Assembly (NCBI GenBank): GCA_022827905.1
Contig: JAJEIQ010000064.1
Span: 1-64,000, forward strand
Origin: Pseudomonadales bacterium
GTDB lineage: Bacteria > Pseudomonadota > Gammaproteobacteria > Pseudomonadales > Azotimanducaceae
Direction: 5' to 3'
Length of the DNA: 64,000 nt
Below are positions 34,013 through 42,839 of the stretch, piece after piece. A program made the translations under genes and the position numbers. The notes under the pieces are model-generated. The model had not been told where the DNA came from and made no database searches. It saw nothing but the letters and a program-made list of their open reading frames with translations. The stretch's first letter is position 1. Each line of letters opens with the position of its first letter.

Positions 34013-34755
34013 CCGCCCGCCTGCCTTGGCGTCGGCAGACGCGCCTAGTGCTGCTGGCGTTGATTGCCTGTCCGGCCATAGCCTGGGCAGTCGAGAGCGA
34101 TTGGCCCATGGAATCCATGTCCCCGGACCTTGAGGATGCGCCCTCGCTGCAGCGGGGCTTCAAGCTGTACGCCAACTACTGCCTCGGCTGCCACTCGCTG
34201 CGGTTTCAGCGCTACGAGCGAACCGCCGACGATCTCGGCATCCCCCACGACCTGGCCGCGGACGAACTCATCTTCACCGGCCAGAAGATCGGCGAGTTGA
34301 TGACCACCGCCATGGATCCGGAGAGCGCCAAGGCCTGGTTTGGCGCACCGCCCCCGGATCTCACCATGGTCACCCGAGTGCGCAGCCCTGAGTGGACATA
34401 CAACTATCTAAAGACCTTCTACCTGGACGAGTCGAGGCCCTTCGGGGTTAACAACAAAGTGTTCGAGAACGTCGGCATGCCCCATGCGCTGATCGACTTG
34501 CAGGGCGTGCAGCGGGATACCTGTCCGCCCGGGGTGGAAAACTGCAACCAACTGGCCATCGATACGGGCAGCGGCCTGCTGACCGCCGAACAGTACGATC
34601 AGGCCGTCTTCGACCTCGTGAACTTCCTGCACTACGTCGGCGAACCGTCGCGCCGTGACCGCGAGCGTCTCGGCATCTACGTGCTGGGCTTTCTGGCCTT
34701 TCTGGGCATTTTCACCTACTTGCTCAATCGGGAGTATTGGAAGGATGTCCACTAG
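34009..34755 (+). CDS. petC: Cytochrome c1 subunit of the bc1 complex
   Basis: A 248-residue membrane-anchored cytochrome c1. It has a signal peptide to about residue 26 (IAWAV), a haem site CLGCH at about 58-62, TMVTRVRSPEWTYNYLKTFY around 115-134 and a C-terminal anchor YVLGFLAFLGIFTYLLNREYWKDVH, all standard. Methionine in NVGMPHAL near 155 is the likely sixth haem ligand. The ATGA overlap with petB marks the start. sspA begins immediately after the stop, a conserved neighbourhood in gammaproteobacteria. Confidence 0.97.
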   Translation: MTARLPWRRQTRLVLLALIACPAIAWAVESDWPMESMSPDLEDAPSLQRGFKLYANYCLGCHSLRFQRYERTADDLGIPHDLAADELIFTGQKIGELMTTAMDPESAKAWFGAPPPDLTMVTRVRSPEWTYNYLKTFYLDESRPFGVNNKVFENVGMPHALIDLQGVQRDTCPPGVENCNQLAIDTGSGLLTAEQYDQAVFDLVNFLHYVGEPSRRDRERLGIYVLGFLAFLGIFTYLLNREYWKDVH

Positions 34756-35388
34756 ATGAACTTGGGAGACCGCCAATCGTCGATGCTGCTCTACTCGGAC
34801 CCCGAGGACCAATACTCCCATCGGGTGCGCATGATGCTCGCGGAGAAGGGCGTTATCGTGGACTTGGTGGACGTCGATGGGGCAAACCCGCCGTCGGAGT
34901 TGGCGGACCACAACCCCTACAACACGGTGCCCACGCTCACCGACCGGGATCTGGTCCTTTACGATGCCAACATCATCATGGAGTACCTTGACGAGCGCTT
35001 CCCCCATCCGCCGCTGTTGCCGGTGTACCCGGTTCAAAGGGCGCTGTCACGGCTGTGGATCTACCGCATTGAGAAGGAGTGGAGCAGCAAGCTTGATCCG
35101 CTGATCGCGGGCCGAGGCTCGGAAGCCTCTCTGCAGCAGGCCAAAAACGACCTGCGCGCCAACCTGAGCGCCACGGCCCCCATCTTCAGCCAGAAACCCT
35201 TTTTCATGAACGAGGAGTTCACCCTGGTGGACTGCTGCGTGGCGCCGATCCTTTGGCGTCTGAAGGCGGCAGGCATCGTGCTGCGGGACCGCCGGTCCCG
35301 GCCATTGCGAAACTACATGCAGAGGATGTTCGAGCGCGACTCGTTCCGCAAAAGCCTTAGCGAGGCCGAACTGGAGATGGGCGAATAG
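34756..35388 (+). CDS. sspA: Stringent starvation protein A
   Basis: A 210-residue GST-fold protein that binds RNA polymerase during stress in E. coli. It has an N-terminal thioredoxin-like domain (MLLYSDPEDQYSHRVRMMLAEKGV, NPYNTVPTLTDRDLVLYDANIIMEYLDERFPHP) and a helical C-terminal domain, matching SspA rather than catalytic glutathione transferases. The start codon directly follows the petC stop. sspB follows at once, as in E. coli. Length is normal. Confidence 0.95.
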   Translation: MNLGDRQSSMLLYSDPEDQYSHRVRMMLAEKGVIVDLVDVDGANPPSELADHNPYNTVPTLTDRDLVLYDANIIMEYLDERFPHPPLLPVYPVQRALSRLWIYRIEKEWSSKLDPLIAGRGSEASLQQAKNDLRANLSATAPIFSQKPFFMNEEFTLVDCCVAPILWRLKAAGIVLRDRRSRPLRNYMQRMFERDSFRKSLSEAELEMGE

Positions 35389-35408
35389 CCATCAATAAGC
35401 AGCCCTAC

Positions 35409-35792
35409 TTGCTGCGGGCGCTCCATGAATGGATGGTGGACAGCGGCCACACCCCCCACTTGCTGATCGATGCCGCCTCGGAAGCGGTGGTGGTGCCAAG
35501 GGAGTACGTCGCCGACGGGCGCATCGTGCTCAATGTTTCCCCGACGGCTGTCCGCAACCTCACAATCACTAACGACACCCTGTCCTTCGACGGACGATTC
35601 TCCGGCCAGGCATTCGAGGTTTCGGCACCCACATCCAGCGTGATGGCCATCTACGCCAAGGAAACCGGCGAAGGCATGATGTTCAACGAGGACGCCCAAG
35701 CGCCTGCGGATTCCCCAACGCCCGCGGACGTCAGGACGTCCGGTGAAGCCCCCAAGACCAGCCGCAGCCCGACTCTGAAGCTGGTTACCTAG
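35409..35792 (+). CDS. sspB: ClpXP protease specificity-enhancing factor SspB
   Basis: The adaptor that delivers ssrA-tagged proteins to ClpXP. It carries LLRALHEWMVDSGHTPHLLIDA at the N-terminus, the substrate-groove segments IVLNVSPTAVRNL and LSFDGRFSGQAFEV, an acidic/proline linker and the ClpX-binding tail PTLKLVT. The first canonical start codon in frame is TTG at 35409, but the conserved N-terminus (QPYLLRALxEW) extends upstream to about 35391. There only ATA (35385) and ATC (35391) are available after the sspA stop, so a non-canonical start is possible. The stop overlaps the convergent ftsZ stop in a shared CTAG. Confidence 0.9.
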   Translation: MLRALHEWMVDSGHTPHLLIDAASEAVVVPREYVADGRIVLNVSPTAVRNLTITNDTLSFDGRFSGQAFEVSAPTSSVMAIYAKETGEGMMFNEDAQAPADSPTPADVRTSGEAPKTSRSPTLKLVT

Positions 35793-36940
35793 TCCGCTTG
35801 GCGACGCAAAAAGGTTGGCAGGTCGAGGAACTCCGGATCCGTATCGGCCACCGCGCCGCGGGCGGGTTTCCCGTGGCGCTCGTCGCTGATGCTCCGCCGC
35901 CTTGAAGGCGGTTGGTCGTATTCGCTGTAGTCGCCGTCAACGCTGATCGCCACTGCACGGGGCGCGCGGGACCCCGCCGCCGCTCCGCGAACCTGGTCCG
36001 CCAAGCCAGTGGCCACGATGGTGACCTTGACCTCGTCCTCCATGGCCTCGTCAAACACCAAGCCACCGATGAAAGTGGCCTTGTCCGAAGCGATTTCGTT
36101 AATCATGCCGTTAATTTCTTCAAACTCATCCGGGCCGAAGGATGGACTGGCCGTGACGTTCAGCAGAACGCCCCGGGCGTCGCGCATGTCGATGTCATCC
36201 AGCAATGGGCAATCGATGGCCGTCTCAACGGCACGGCGCGCCCGGCTCTCCCCGGAGGCCCGGCCAGTGCCCATCATGGCCGTGCCCTTGATGCCCATCA
36301 CGGTCTGCACGTCGGCAAAGTCAACGTTTATGACGCCATGGCTCACGATCAGATCCGAAATGCCCTCGACCGCGCCCAGCAGCACGTCGTTGGCGGCCGC
36401 AAAGGCGTTCATGAGCGTGAAGCTCGGGTCGGCATCCTTCAGTTTGTCGTTGGAAATCGTGATTAGGGAATCGACGTACTCAGCCAACTGGTCGAGGCCC
36501 GCATCGGCTTGGGCATCGCGCCGTTCATGGGCAAAGGGCCTGGTGACCACCGCCACGGTCAGAATGTTCTTCTCCCGAGCCATTTTCGCCACCACCGGCG
36601 CGGCACCAGTGCCAGTGCCACCCCCCATGCCGGCAGCTATGAACACCATGTCGGCGTCCTCAAGCATCTCGCCGATGCGCGCCGCCTCCTCCAAGGCCGC
36701 CTGACGCCCGGTCTCCGGGTTGGCGCCCGCGCCGAGTCCCTTGGTCACGGAGGTGCCAATGGCCACTTTGATGGGCACGTTCAGCGCTCCAAGCGCCTGC
36801 AGGTCGGTGTTCATGGCGACGAACTCCACCCCGGGCAGGCTTTTGTTCACCATGTGCTCAACGGCGTTGCCGCCGCCGCCGCCGATGCCGATGACCTTGA
36901 TGACGGCGTTTTGCGGCTCGACTTCCTCGAATGTAAACAT
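35789..36940 (-). CDS. ftsZ: Cell division protein FtsZ
   Basis: The tubulin-like GTPase that forms the division ring. From the ATG at 36940 it is 383 residues, the same as E. coli. Seen are IKVIGIGGGGGNAVEHMV (about 13-30), the tubulin signature GGGTGTGAAP near 104, T7-loop residues NVDFADVQTVM near 208 and the C-terminal FtsA/ZipA-binding peptide DLPTFLRRQAD. A second in-frame ATG at 37015 with its own GGAG site would add 25 residues of Asn/Gln-rich sequence. The gene ends the dcw cluster; lpxC, its usual neighbour, is replaced by convergent sspB. Confidence 0.96.
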   Translation of the reverse strand: MFTFEEVEPQNAVIKVIGIGGGGGNAVEHMVNKSLPGVEFVAMNTDLQALGALNVPIKVAIGTSVTKGLGAGANPETGRQAALEEAARIGEMLEDADMVFIAAGMGGGTGTGAAPVVAKMAREKNILTVAVVTRPFAHERRDAQADAGLDQLAEYVDSLITISNDKLKDADPSFTLMNAFAAANDVLLGAVEGISDLIVSHGVINVDFADVQTVMGIKGTAMMGTGRASGESRARRAVETAIDCPLLDDIDMRDARGVLLNVTASPSFGPDEFEEINGMINEIASDKATFIGGLVFDEAMEDEVKVTIVATGLADQVRGAAAGSRAPRAVAISVDGDYSEYDQPPSRRRSISDERHGKPARGAVADTDPEFLDLPTFLRRQAD

Positions 36941-37062
36941 GGGCTGGTCTCCAGTTGAAGTTTGCTGTTGGTTGGCGTTTAGGGAATTGGATTCGGGTTC
37001 TTCAATGATTGACATGGTGGCTGCTCCGCGCTTTGGTCCTTGTTGATTCCGTTTTTTTGCCG

Positions 37063-38295
37063 TCAGAAATTGTCCGCAAACCACTTCCGCAACCGGCTCA
37101 TTCGTTTGCCGCTCCCGCCTTGGTTGGCACCGCCGGCGCTGCGGCGCTGCTCCTTGCCGTAGAGCATCAGGCCGACGCCGGTGGCATGAACCGGATTGCG
37201 CACGATGTCCTTGAGTCCCGTGACCGCCTTCGGCGCCCCGAGGCTGACCGGCATGTGGAAGATCTCCTCGGCGAGCTCAATCACGCCCTCCATCTTGGAA
37301 GCGCCGCCCGTGAGGACAACGCCAGCGGCGATGAGCTCCTCGAAGCCGCTGCGGCGCAACTCGGCTTGGATGAGGCCGAACAGCTCGTCGTAGCGGGGCT
37401 CCACCACCTCCGCCAAGGTTTGCCTGGACAGTTCCCGAGGCGGACGGTCGCCAGCGCCCGGCACCTCGATCATTTGGTCGGCCCGAGCGAGCTGGGACAG
37501 CGCGCATCCGTAGCGGATCTTGATTTCCTCGGCATTGGGGGTGGGGGTGCGCAGGGCCATGGCGATGTCATTGGTCACTTGATCGCCGGCAATCGGGATG
37601 ACGGCGGTGTGGCGGATGGCGCCGCTGGTGAAGACGGCAATGTCCGAGGTGCCGCCGCCGATGTCCACGAGGCACACGCCCAACTGGCGCTCGTCGTCCG
37701 ACAGCACCGAGTAGCTCGACGCCAACTGCTCCAAAATGATGCTGTTGACCTTCAAGCCACACCGCTCAATGCACTTCTCGATGTTCTGCAGCGCGTTGAC
37801 GGCGCAACTGACCAAATGCACCTTGGCTTCCAAGCGCACCCCGGACATGCCCAGGGGATCCCGCACGCCGTCCTGATGATCAATGATGTACTCTTGGGGC
37901 AGAACATGAAGCATCTTCTGGTCGGTCGGTATGGCCATCGCCTCGGCGGCATCGATGACCCGCTCCACGTCGTGGGCAAGCACCTCCCGATCCGGCACCG
38001 CGACGACGCCGTGGGAATTGGTGCTTTTGACGTGGCTGCCGGCGATGCCCGCGTACACCGACTCGATGTTGCAGCCCGCCATCAGTTCCGCCTCCTCGAC
38101 GGCTCGCTGAATGGCATGCACCGTGGACTCGATGTTCACCACCACACCCTTGCGCAGCCCCCGGGAGACTTGGGTGCCGATGCCCTTGATCTCCAGCTCG
38201 TTGTCCGCCGTCACTTCGCCGACGATGGCGGCCACCTTGCTGGTGCCGATGTCCAGCCCGACGATCCTGCGCCCGGCGCCGTTATCCGCTGTCAT
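37063..38295 (-). CDS. ftsA: Cell division protein FtsA
   Basis: An actin-like protein (410 residues) tethering FtsZ to the membrane. It shows IVGLDIGTSKVAAIVGEV (phosphate 1, about 10-27), the 1C subdomain, CLVDIGGGTSDIAVF (phosphate 2, near 205), VLTGGASKMEGV (adenosine, near 335) and a C-terminal amphipathic helix RMSRLRKWFADNF. The ATG at 38295 fits the family; a longer frame to 38349 is ftsQ read out of frame. It lies 16 bases after ftsQ. Confidence 0.96.
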   Translation of the reverse strand: MTADNGAGRRIVGLDIGTSKVAAIVGEVTADNELEIKGIGTQVSRGLRKGVVVNIESTVHAIQRAVEEAELMAGCNIESVYAGIAGSHVKSTNSHGVVAVPDREVLAHDVERVIDAAEAMAIPTDQKMLHVLPQEYIIDHQDGVRDPLGMSGVRLEAKVHLVSCAVNALQNIEKCIERCGLKVNSIILEQLASSYSVLSDDERQLGVCLVDIGGGTSDIAVFTSGAIRHTAVIPIAGDQVTNDIAMALRTPTPNAEEIKIRYGCALSQLARADQMIEVPGAGDRPPRELSRQTLAEVVEPRYDELFGLIQAELRRSGFEELIAAGVVLTGGASKMEGVIELAEEIFHMPVSLGAPKAVTGLKDIVRNPVHATGVGLMLYGKEQRRSAGGANQGGSGKRMSRLRKWFADNF

Positions 38296-38311
38296 ATTGC
38301 CACCCTCACTC

Positions 38312-39007
38312 TCATCCTCTTCCACCAGCCAGCATTTGCGGCTCGTCAAAGCGCACCGCGACGCCGTTGGTGTAGCGTAGATCCAGATAGCGCACGGGTT
38401 GCGCGTTCACTTGGGCGAGGTGGCGATGGACTTGCATAAAGCGCCGCATGCGGCTGCGCAGGGCTTCGGCGCCAAGCTGGGCGCGCACACCGCTAGCCAA
38501 CTCCAGGCGCCACTCGCCCAGCGCGTTCTCCGCCAAGGCACTGATCTCGAGATCGTCCTCGGAAGCAATGTCCTGCAGGTATCGATAGACTTCCAGCGCC
38601 TTTTGCGGGCTGGCGACTTCGCAGTCGAGGAGTGGCACGCTGACCGCCCGGTCAAGGCCGCCAACCAACTTGCCACCGGCTGTCAGATAGCCCTCGCCAC
38701 CCCACTTGGCCACCACGAGCTGGCGCTCGATGCGGATCGAAATGGTGTCCGGCCAGACCCGTCGAACCTGCACCAGCCGCGGCCAGGACAGGGCCAAAAG
38801 ATGTTCGCGCAAGGCACCGAGATCGGTGGACAGCAACCGTCGGGGATTCAGTTCCTTGAGCCGCCGCTCCACTTCCGCCGCTTCGGCGGGTGCCAAGGAG
38901 CCGATCACTTCGACGTTGCGCACCGGCCGATCCAACGACACGTAGATCCACCCTGCCACGGCGGCCAAGCCAAATAGGGTGACGACCGCGCCAAGCTTAC
39001 CCAGCAT
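38312..39007 (-). CDS. ftsQ: Cell division protein FtsQ
   Basis: A bitopic divisome protein of 231 residues: a short cytoplasmic start, one membrane helix (LGAVVTLFGLAAVAGWIYVSL, about 2-22), a POTRA domain (VRNVEVIGSLAPAEAAEVERRLKELN) and a beta domain ending in YLDLRYTNGVAVRF. The start at 39007 overlaps murC by 11 bases and has a GGAG site. It is shorter than the 276-residue E. coli protein mainly at both ends. murB and ddl, which often precede it, are absent. Confidence 0.93.
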   Translation of the reverse strand: MLGKLGAVVTLFGLAAVAGWIYVSLDRPVRNVEVIGSLAPAEAAEVERRLKELNPRRLLSTDLGALREHLLALSWPRLVQVRRVWPDTISIRIERQLVVAKWGGEGYLTAGGKLVGGLDRAVSVPLLDCEVASPQKALEVYRYLQDIASEDDLEISALAENALGEWRLELASGVRAQLGAEALRSRMRRFMQVHRHLAQVNAQPVRYLDLRYTNGVAVRFDEPQMLAGGRG

Positions 39008-40433
39008 GTCCGCTCCGCAGTCGATTGGAGATTTCACTGACGTTGCCCGCGCCCTGCACCAGCACGACGTCGCCGTTTCGAACAATGCGGGGCAGCAATC
39101 CCAGGGCCTCGCTCGGATCCACGGCAAAGACTGGCGGCGCGGCGCCACGGCTGCGGATGCCTTGGCATAGGGCATGGCCATCAGCGCCGGGGATGGGCGA
39201 CTCGCCAGCCGCATAGACATCGAGCAGGATCAATTGATCCACTTCGGAAAGCACGCGGACGAACTGATCGAATTGGTCCCGGGTCCGGCTGAAACGGTGC
39301 GGTTGGTAGGCCATCACAAAGCGGCGGCCGGGCCAGACCTCGCGGGCCGTGCACAGCACCGCCTGAATTTCCGTCGGATGGTGGCCGTAGTCATCGACCA
39401 AGGTGACTTCCGCGCCGCCGATCTCAACGCCATCAAATACCTGAAAGCGGCGGCCGACGCCGGCAAAACCGGCCAGGCCCTCGCCAATGGCCGCGTCGGC
39501 AACGCCCTCATGGGTGGCCACGGCAATGGCCGCCAAGGCGTTGCGCACGTTGTGCTCGCCAGGCGCAGCTAGGTTGATGTCCAACGGAGCCCGTCCAGCC
39601 GGGCGATGCGCCTGAAAACGCCAGCGGCGGCCATTCGCCACCAGCCCGCTGACGGAAAAGTCGGCGTCCGGCGCAAAGCCGTAGGTGAGCATGGGCCGCG
39701 ACACCTTGGGCAGGAGGCCGCGCAGCACCGGGTCGTCAATGCACAGAACCACCGTGCCGTAGAAAGGCAGGCGGTGGATGAATTCGATGAAGGTCGCACA
39801 CAGGCGCTCAAAGTCGTGGCCGTAGGTGGCCATGTGGTCTTCGTCGATGTTGGTGACAACAGCCAGCATGGGCTGTAAATGCAGGAAGGAGGCATCGGAC
39901 TCGTCGGCTTCGACGATGATGACCCGACTGGCTCCCAAACGGGCGTTGGCACCGGCGCTTTCAAGCAGTCCCCCGATGACGAACGTCGGATCCAGCCCCG
40001 CCGCTTGGTAGATGGCGGTCAGAAGGCTGGTGGTGGTGGTCTTGCCGTGGGTGCCGGCGATGGCGATGCCGTGCCGGTAGCGCATCAGTTCACCCAGCAT
40101 TTCGGCCCGGGCCACCACCGGAATGCGCCGCTCGTGGGCGCCGGTGATCTCCTTGTTGGATTCGTCGACGGCGCTCGACCGCACCACGACGTCGGCATCG
40201 GCCACCTGTTCGGCGACGTGGCCTTCATATACTGTGGCACCAAGCGCGGCAAGCCGTTCCGTAGCTTCCGATTGGCGCAGATCCGACCCCGACACCGCAT
40301 AGCCTAGGTTGATCAGCACTTCGGCAATGCCGGACATGCCAGCGCCGCCGATGCCGACCAAGTGGACGCGCCGCACCCGCCCCATGCCCGGCACGCTGGC
40401 CTCGGCGACCGTTGGGCTGGTCCCGCCGCCCAT
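38997..40433 (-). CDS. murC: UDP-N-acetylmuramate--L-alanine ligase
   Basis: Adds L-alanine to UDP-MurNAc (478 residues). It shows HLVGIGGAGMSGIAEVLINLGYAVSGSD (UDP-binding, about 24-51), the ATP P-loop GTHGKTTTTSLL near 126, EADESDASFLHLQP near 181 and YGHHPTEI near 355, all diagnostic for MurC. The start at 40433 overlaps the ftsW stop by one base (TGATG). murG, which normally lies between ftsW and murC, is missing here. Confidence 0.95.
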   Translation of the reverse strand: MGGGTSPTVAEASVPGMGRVRRVHLVGIGGAGMSGIAEVLINLGYAVSGSDLRQSEATERLAALGATVYEGHVAEQVADADVVVRSSAVDESNKEITGAHERRIPVVARAEMLGELMRYRHGIAIAGTHGKTTTTSLLTAIYQAAGLDPTFVIGGLLESAGANARLGASRVIIVEADESDASFLHLQPMLAVVTNIDEDHMATYGHDFERLCATFIEFIHRLPFYGTVVLCIDDPVLRGLLPKVSRPMLTYGFAPDADFSVSGLVANGRRWRFQAHRPAGRAPLDINLAAPGEHNVRNALAAIAVATHEGVADAAIGEGLAGFAGVGRRFQVFDGVEIGGAEVTLVDDYGHHPTEIQAVLCTAREVWPGRRFVMAYQPHRFSRTRDQFDQFVRVLSEVDQLILLDVYAAGESPIPGADGHALCQGIRSRGAAPPVFAVDPSEALGLLPRIVRNGDVVLVQGAGNVSEISNRLRSGHAG

Positions 40434-41509
40434 CACAATTCCCGCTCCAACTGCGCCCGGCCAACCAAGCCCACCAGCGCTGCGCACACGATGAGGCTGT
40501 TGCCGCCGTAGCTGATGAACGGCATGGTCAGCCCCTTGGTGGGCAAACTGCCCGTGGCCACCCCAGCATTGATGAGCGTGTGCGCGCCCAGTAGCAGCGC
40601 CACGCCGTAGCAAAGATAGCCGGCGAACTTCTCGTCCGCCTCCAAGGCCGTCCGGGCGGTGTGCAGGATGCGTGCGACAATAAACCCCAACAGCGCCACG
40701 AGCGCCAGGGCACCGGCCAAACCGAGCTCTTCCGCGACCACGGCGAATATGAAGTCGTGGTGTGCCTCGGGCAGGTACCAGAGCTTCTGGATGCCCTCGC
40801 CCAGACCCAAGCCAAACACTTCGCCGCGGCCGAAGGCGATCAGCGAGTGGGTCAGTTGATAACCGCTGTCGAAAGCCTGCGCCCAAGGGTCGCTGAAACT
40901 GACCAGCCGCTCAACGCGGTAGGGCTCCATCCAGATCAACCCCGCCAACGCCGCGCCCCCAGCCAGCACGAGCAGGGCGAAATAGCGCAGCCGCAACCCC
41001 GCCAGGAACAGCAGGGTGCCGAGCACCGCGCTCAGCACCGCCACGTTGCCGAAGTCCCGTTGCAGGATCAACAGCGCCACCAAGGCCGCAAAGTAAACCA
41101 ACGGCAGAAGCGCCGGCCAAGGTGATTCCCGCAACGCCTCATCCCGGCGGGCCAAAAAGCCGGCCCAGTACACAAGCATGGCCGCCTTGGCGACCTCCGC
41201 CGGCTGGAGGGTGAAGCTGCCCAAGTCAATCCATCGCCGGGCGCCCTTGACCTCCTCGGTAACGCCGGGAACGAGCACCAGCGCGCAAAGCGCGAGCGCA
41301 CCAAGCAGGGCAATGTGATGGGTGTGGTTCCAGACCTTGAGGGGCACGCACAACATGAGGAGAAAGCCCATCAGCCCTAGGGTCAAGTAGATGCCGTGAC
41401 GGGCCAGAAAGGGCAGGTCCATGGCCACCGAGGCGGACGCCACCATGACTAGGCCAAAGCCAAGCACCAGGCCCCAGGAGACCATGAGCGGCGCATCAAG
41501 GCGAATCAT
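40433..41509 (-). CDS. ftsW: Peptidoglycan glycosyltransferase FtsW
   Basis: A SEDS-family septal peptidoglycan polymerase (358 residues, about 10 membrane helices). Conserved segments include GARRWIDLGSFTLQPAEVAKAAMLVYWAGFLA (about 87-118), LQRDFGNVAVLSAVLGTLLFLAG and GYQLTHSLIAFGRGEVFGLGLGEGIQKLWYLPEAHHDFIFAVVAEELG, and the end ISYGGNSLIVCAALVG. The ATG at 41509 forms ATGA with the murD stop. The upstream extension of the open frame is murD out of frame. Confidence 0.95.
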   Translation of the reverse strand: MIRLDAPLMVSWGLVLGFGLVMVASASVAMDLPFLARHGIYLTLGLMGFLLMLCVPLKVWNHTHHIALLGALALCALVLVPGVTEEVKGARRWIDLGSFTLQPAEVAKAAMLVYWAGFLARRDEALRESPWPALLPLVYFAALVALLILQRDFGNVAVLSAVLGTLLFLAGLRLRYFALLVLAGGAALAGLIWMEPYRVERLVSFSDPWAQAFDSGYQLTHSLIAFGRGEVFGLGLGEGIQKLWYLPEAHHDFIFAVVAEELGLAGALALVALLGFIVARILHTARTALEADEKFAGYLCYGVALLLGAHTLINAGVATGSLPTKGLTMPFISYGGNSLIVCAALVGLVGRAQLEREL

Positions 41510-42837
41510 GGCCGAAGCTCCTTGACCAAGGCGCGAAACGCCTCTCCTCGGGCGCGGAAGTCGCTGAAGTGATCGAAGCTCGCGCAGGCCGGCGAAAGCA
41601 GCACGGTGTCTCCCGGCTGAGTGCATTTGGCGGCTTGGCGCACCGCCTCCGCCAAGCGGCAGGGGCGGCCAACCCGTCGGCCAAGGCCCGCAGCCTCGGC
41701 GATCGCCGGCCCATCTTGACCGATGGGGATCAGGCAGCGGGCGCGGGCGGCGATGGCTTGGCCGAGGGCCGCAAAGTCGGCCCCTTTGCCCTCGCCCCCA
41801 GCGATGAGCACGATGCGGCCGGGCCCTTCGGACAAGCTACTTAACGCCGCCACGGTAGCTCCGGGATTGGTCGCTTTGGAGTCGTTGATGTAGGTCACGC
41901 CGCCCACCACGCCCACCACCTCGCAGCGATGGGCCAAGCCCCGGTAGCCGAGCAGGGACTCGCCAAGGGCCGCAAGGCCGCCCCCGTTCATGTCGCCGTT
42001 GATCAGGGCCAGCACCGCCAACGCGTTGCATTCGTTGTGGCCACCGGCGATGGGCAGCCGGCGCGCTTCAATCACGGCTTCCCCGCCCTTTGCCAGCCAA
42101 CGCTTCCTGCCCAAGGTGCGAACGCCCCACTGGCCGGTGCCGGGTGTTCCGGCGCCAAAGGTGACCACGCTGCCCCCAGGGCTTGGCTCCGGCTGGCTCA
42201 AGGGGTCGTCCCGATTGACGATGAGCCGTTCCGCCTGGCGGTAGATGCGGCGCTTGGCAGCGGCGTAAGCCGCTAGGGTCCCGTGGTGATCCAGATGGTC
42301 CGCGCTGACATTGAGGACGGTAGCGGCCCGGTAGGGATAGGTTTGCATGCGCTCCAATTGAAAGCTGGACAACTCGAGCACGTAGCAGTCCCGATCGGGG
42401 CCGATGATGTCCAGAGCCGCCTCGCCGAGATTGCCGCCGACGCCGGGGCGGTGATTGAGCTGCGCCAAGGCGTGTCCTACCCAAGCCGTCACCGTGCTCT
42501 TGCCGTTGGTGCCGGTGATCGCATAGATGGGTTCATCCACCGCCCGGCAAAACAGGTCGATGTCGCTCAACACAGGCAGGCCCGAAGCCTGAATGCGCCT
42601 ACCCAAGGCGCTTCGCAGCTTCAAGCCCGGGCTTAGAACCACCCGGTCGAAGGACGCAAAGTCGATGTCGCAAGCGCCGAGCCGATAGTCGATCTCAGGA
42701 TGCTCGGCACGGGCCTCGGCCAGTCCCGGCGGCTGCTCCCGCGTGTCGAGGACAGTCAATTCGTCGCGTCCGACCAAGTGCCTGATGCAGGAGACGCCAG
42801 TCACGCCAAGGCCAACGATTAGGGTGCGCTGCGTCAC
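41506..42837 (-). CDS. murD: UDP-N-acetylmuramoylalanine--D-glutamate ligase
   Basis: Adds D-glutamate to UDP-MurNAc-L-Ala (443 residues). It shows the N-terminal TLIVGLGVTGVSCIRHL Rossmann-like strand, the ATP P-loop ITGTNGKSTVTAWVGHAL near 109, ELSSFQLERM near 153, YINDSKATNPGATVAAL near 313 and LSPACASFDHFSDFRARGEAF near 410. The start is GTG at 42837, two bases after the mraY stop, and the end overlaps ftsW by ATGA. Confidence 0.95.
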   Translation of the reverse strand: MTQRTLIVGLGVTGVSCIRHLVGRDELTVLDTREQPPGLAEARAEHPEIDYRLGACDIDFASFDRVVLSPGLKLRSALGRRIQASGLPVLSDIDLFCRAVDEPIYAITGTNGKSTVTAWVGHALAQLNHRPGVGGNLGEAALDIIGPDRDCYVLELSSFQLERMQTYPYRAATVLNVSADHLDHHGTLAAYAAAKRRIYRQAERLIVNRDDPLSQPEPSPGGSVVTFGAGTPGTGQWGVRTLGRKRWLAKGGEAVIEARRLPIAGGHNECNALAVLALINGDMNGGGLAALGESLLGYRGLAHRCEVVGVVGGVTYINDSKATNPGATVAALSSLSEGPGRIVLIAGGEGKGADFAALGQAIAARARCLIPIGQDGPAIAEAAGLGRRVGRPCRLAEAVRQAAKCTQPGDTVLLSPACASFDHFSDFRARGEAFRALVKELRP

Positions 42838-42839
42838 GC

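Noticed and set aside
41280-41300. GCGCGCAAAGCGCG palindrome in ftsW resembling the Nudix hairpin unit
   Set aside because: It encodes a normal ALALCALV membrane helix segment with no sign of insertion, so it is probably coincidental.
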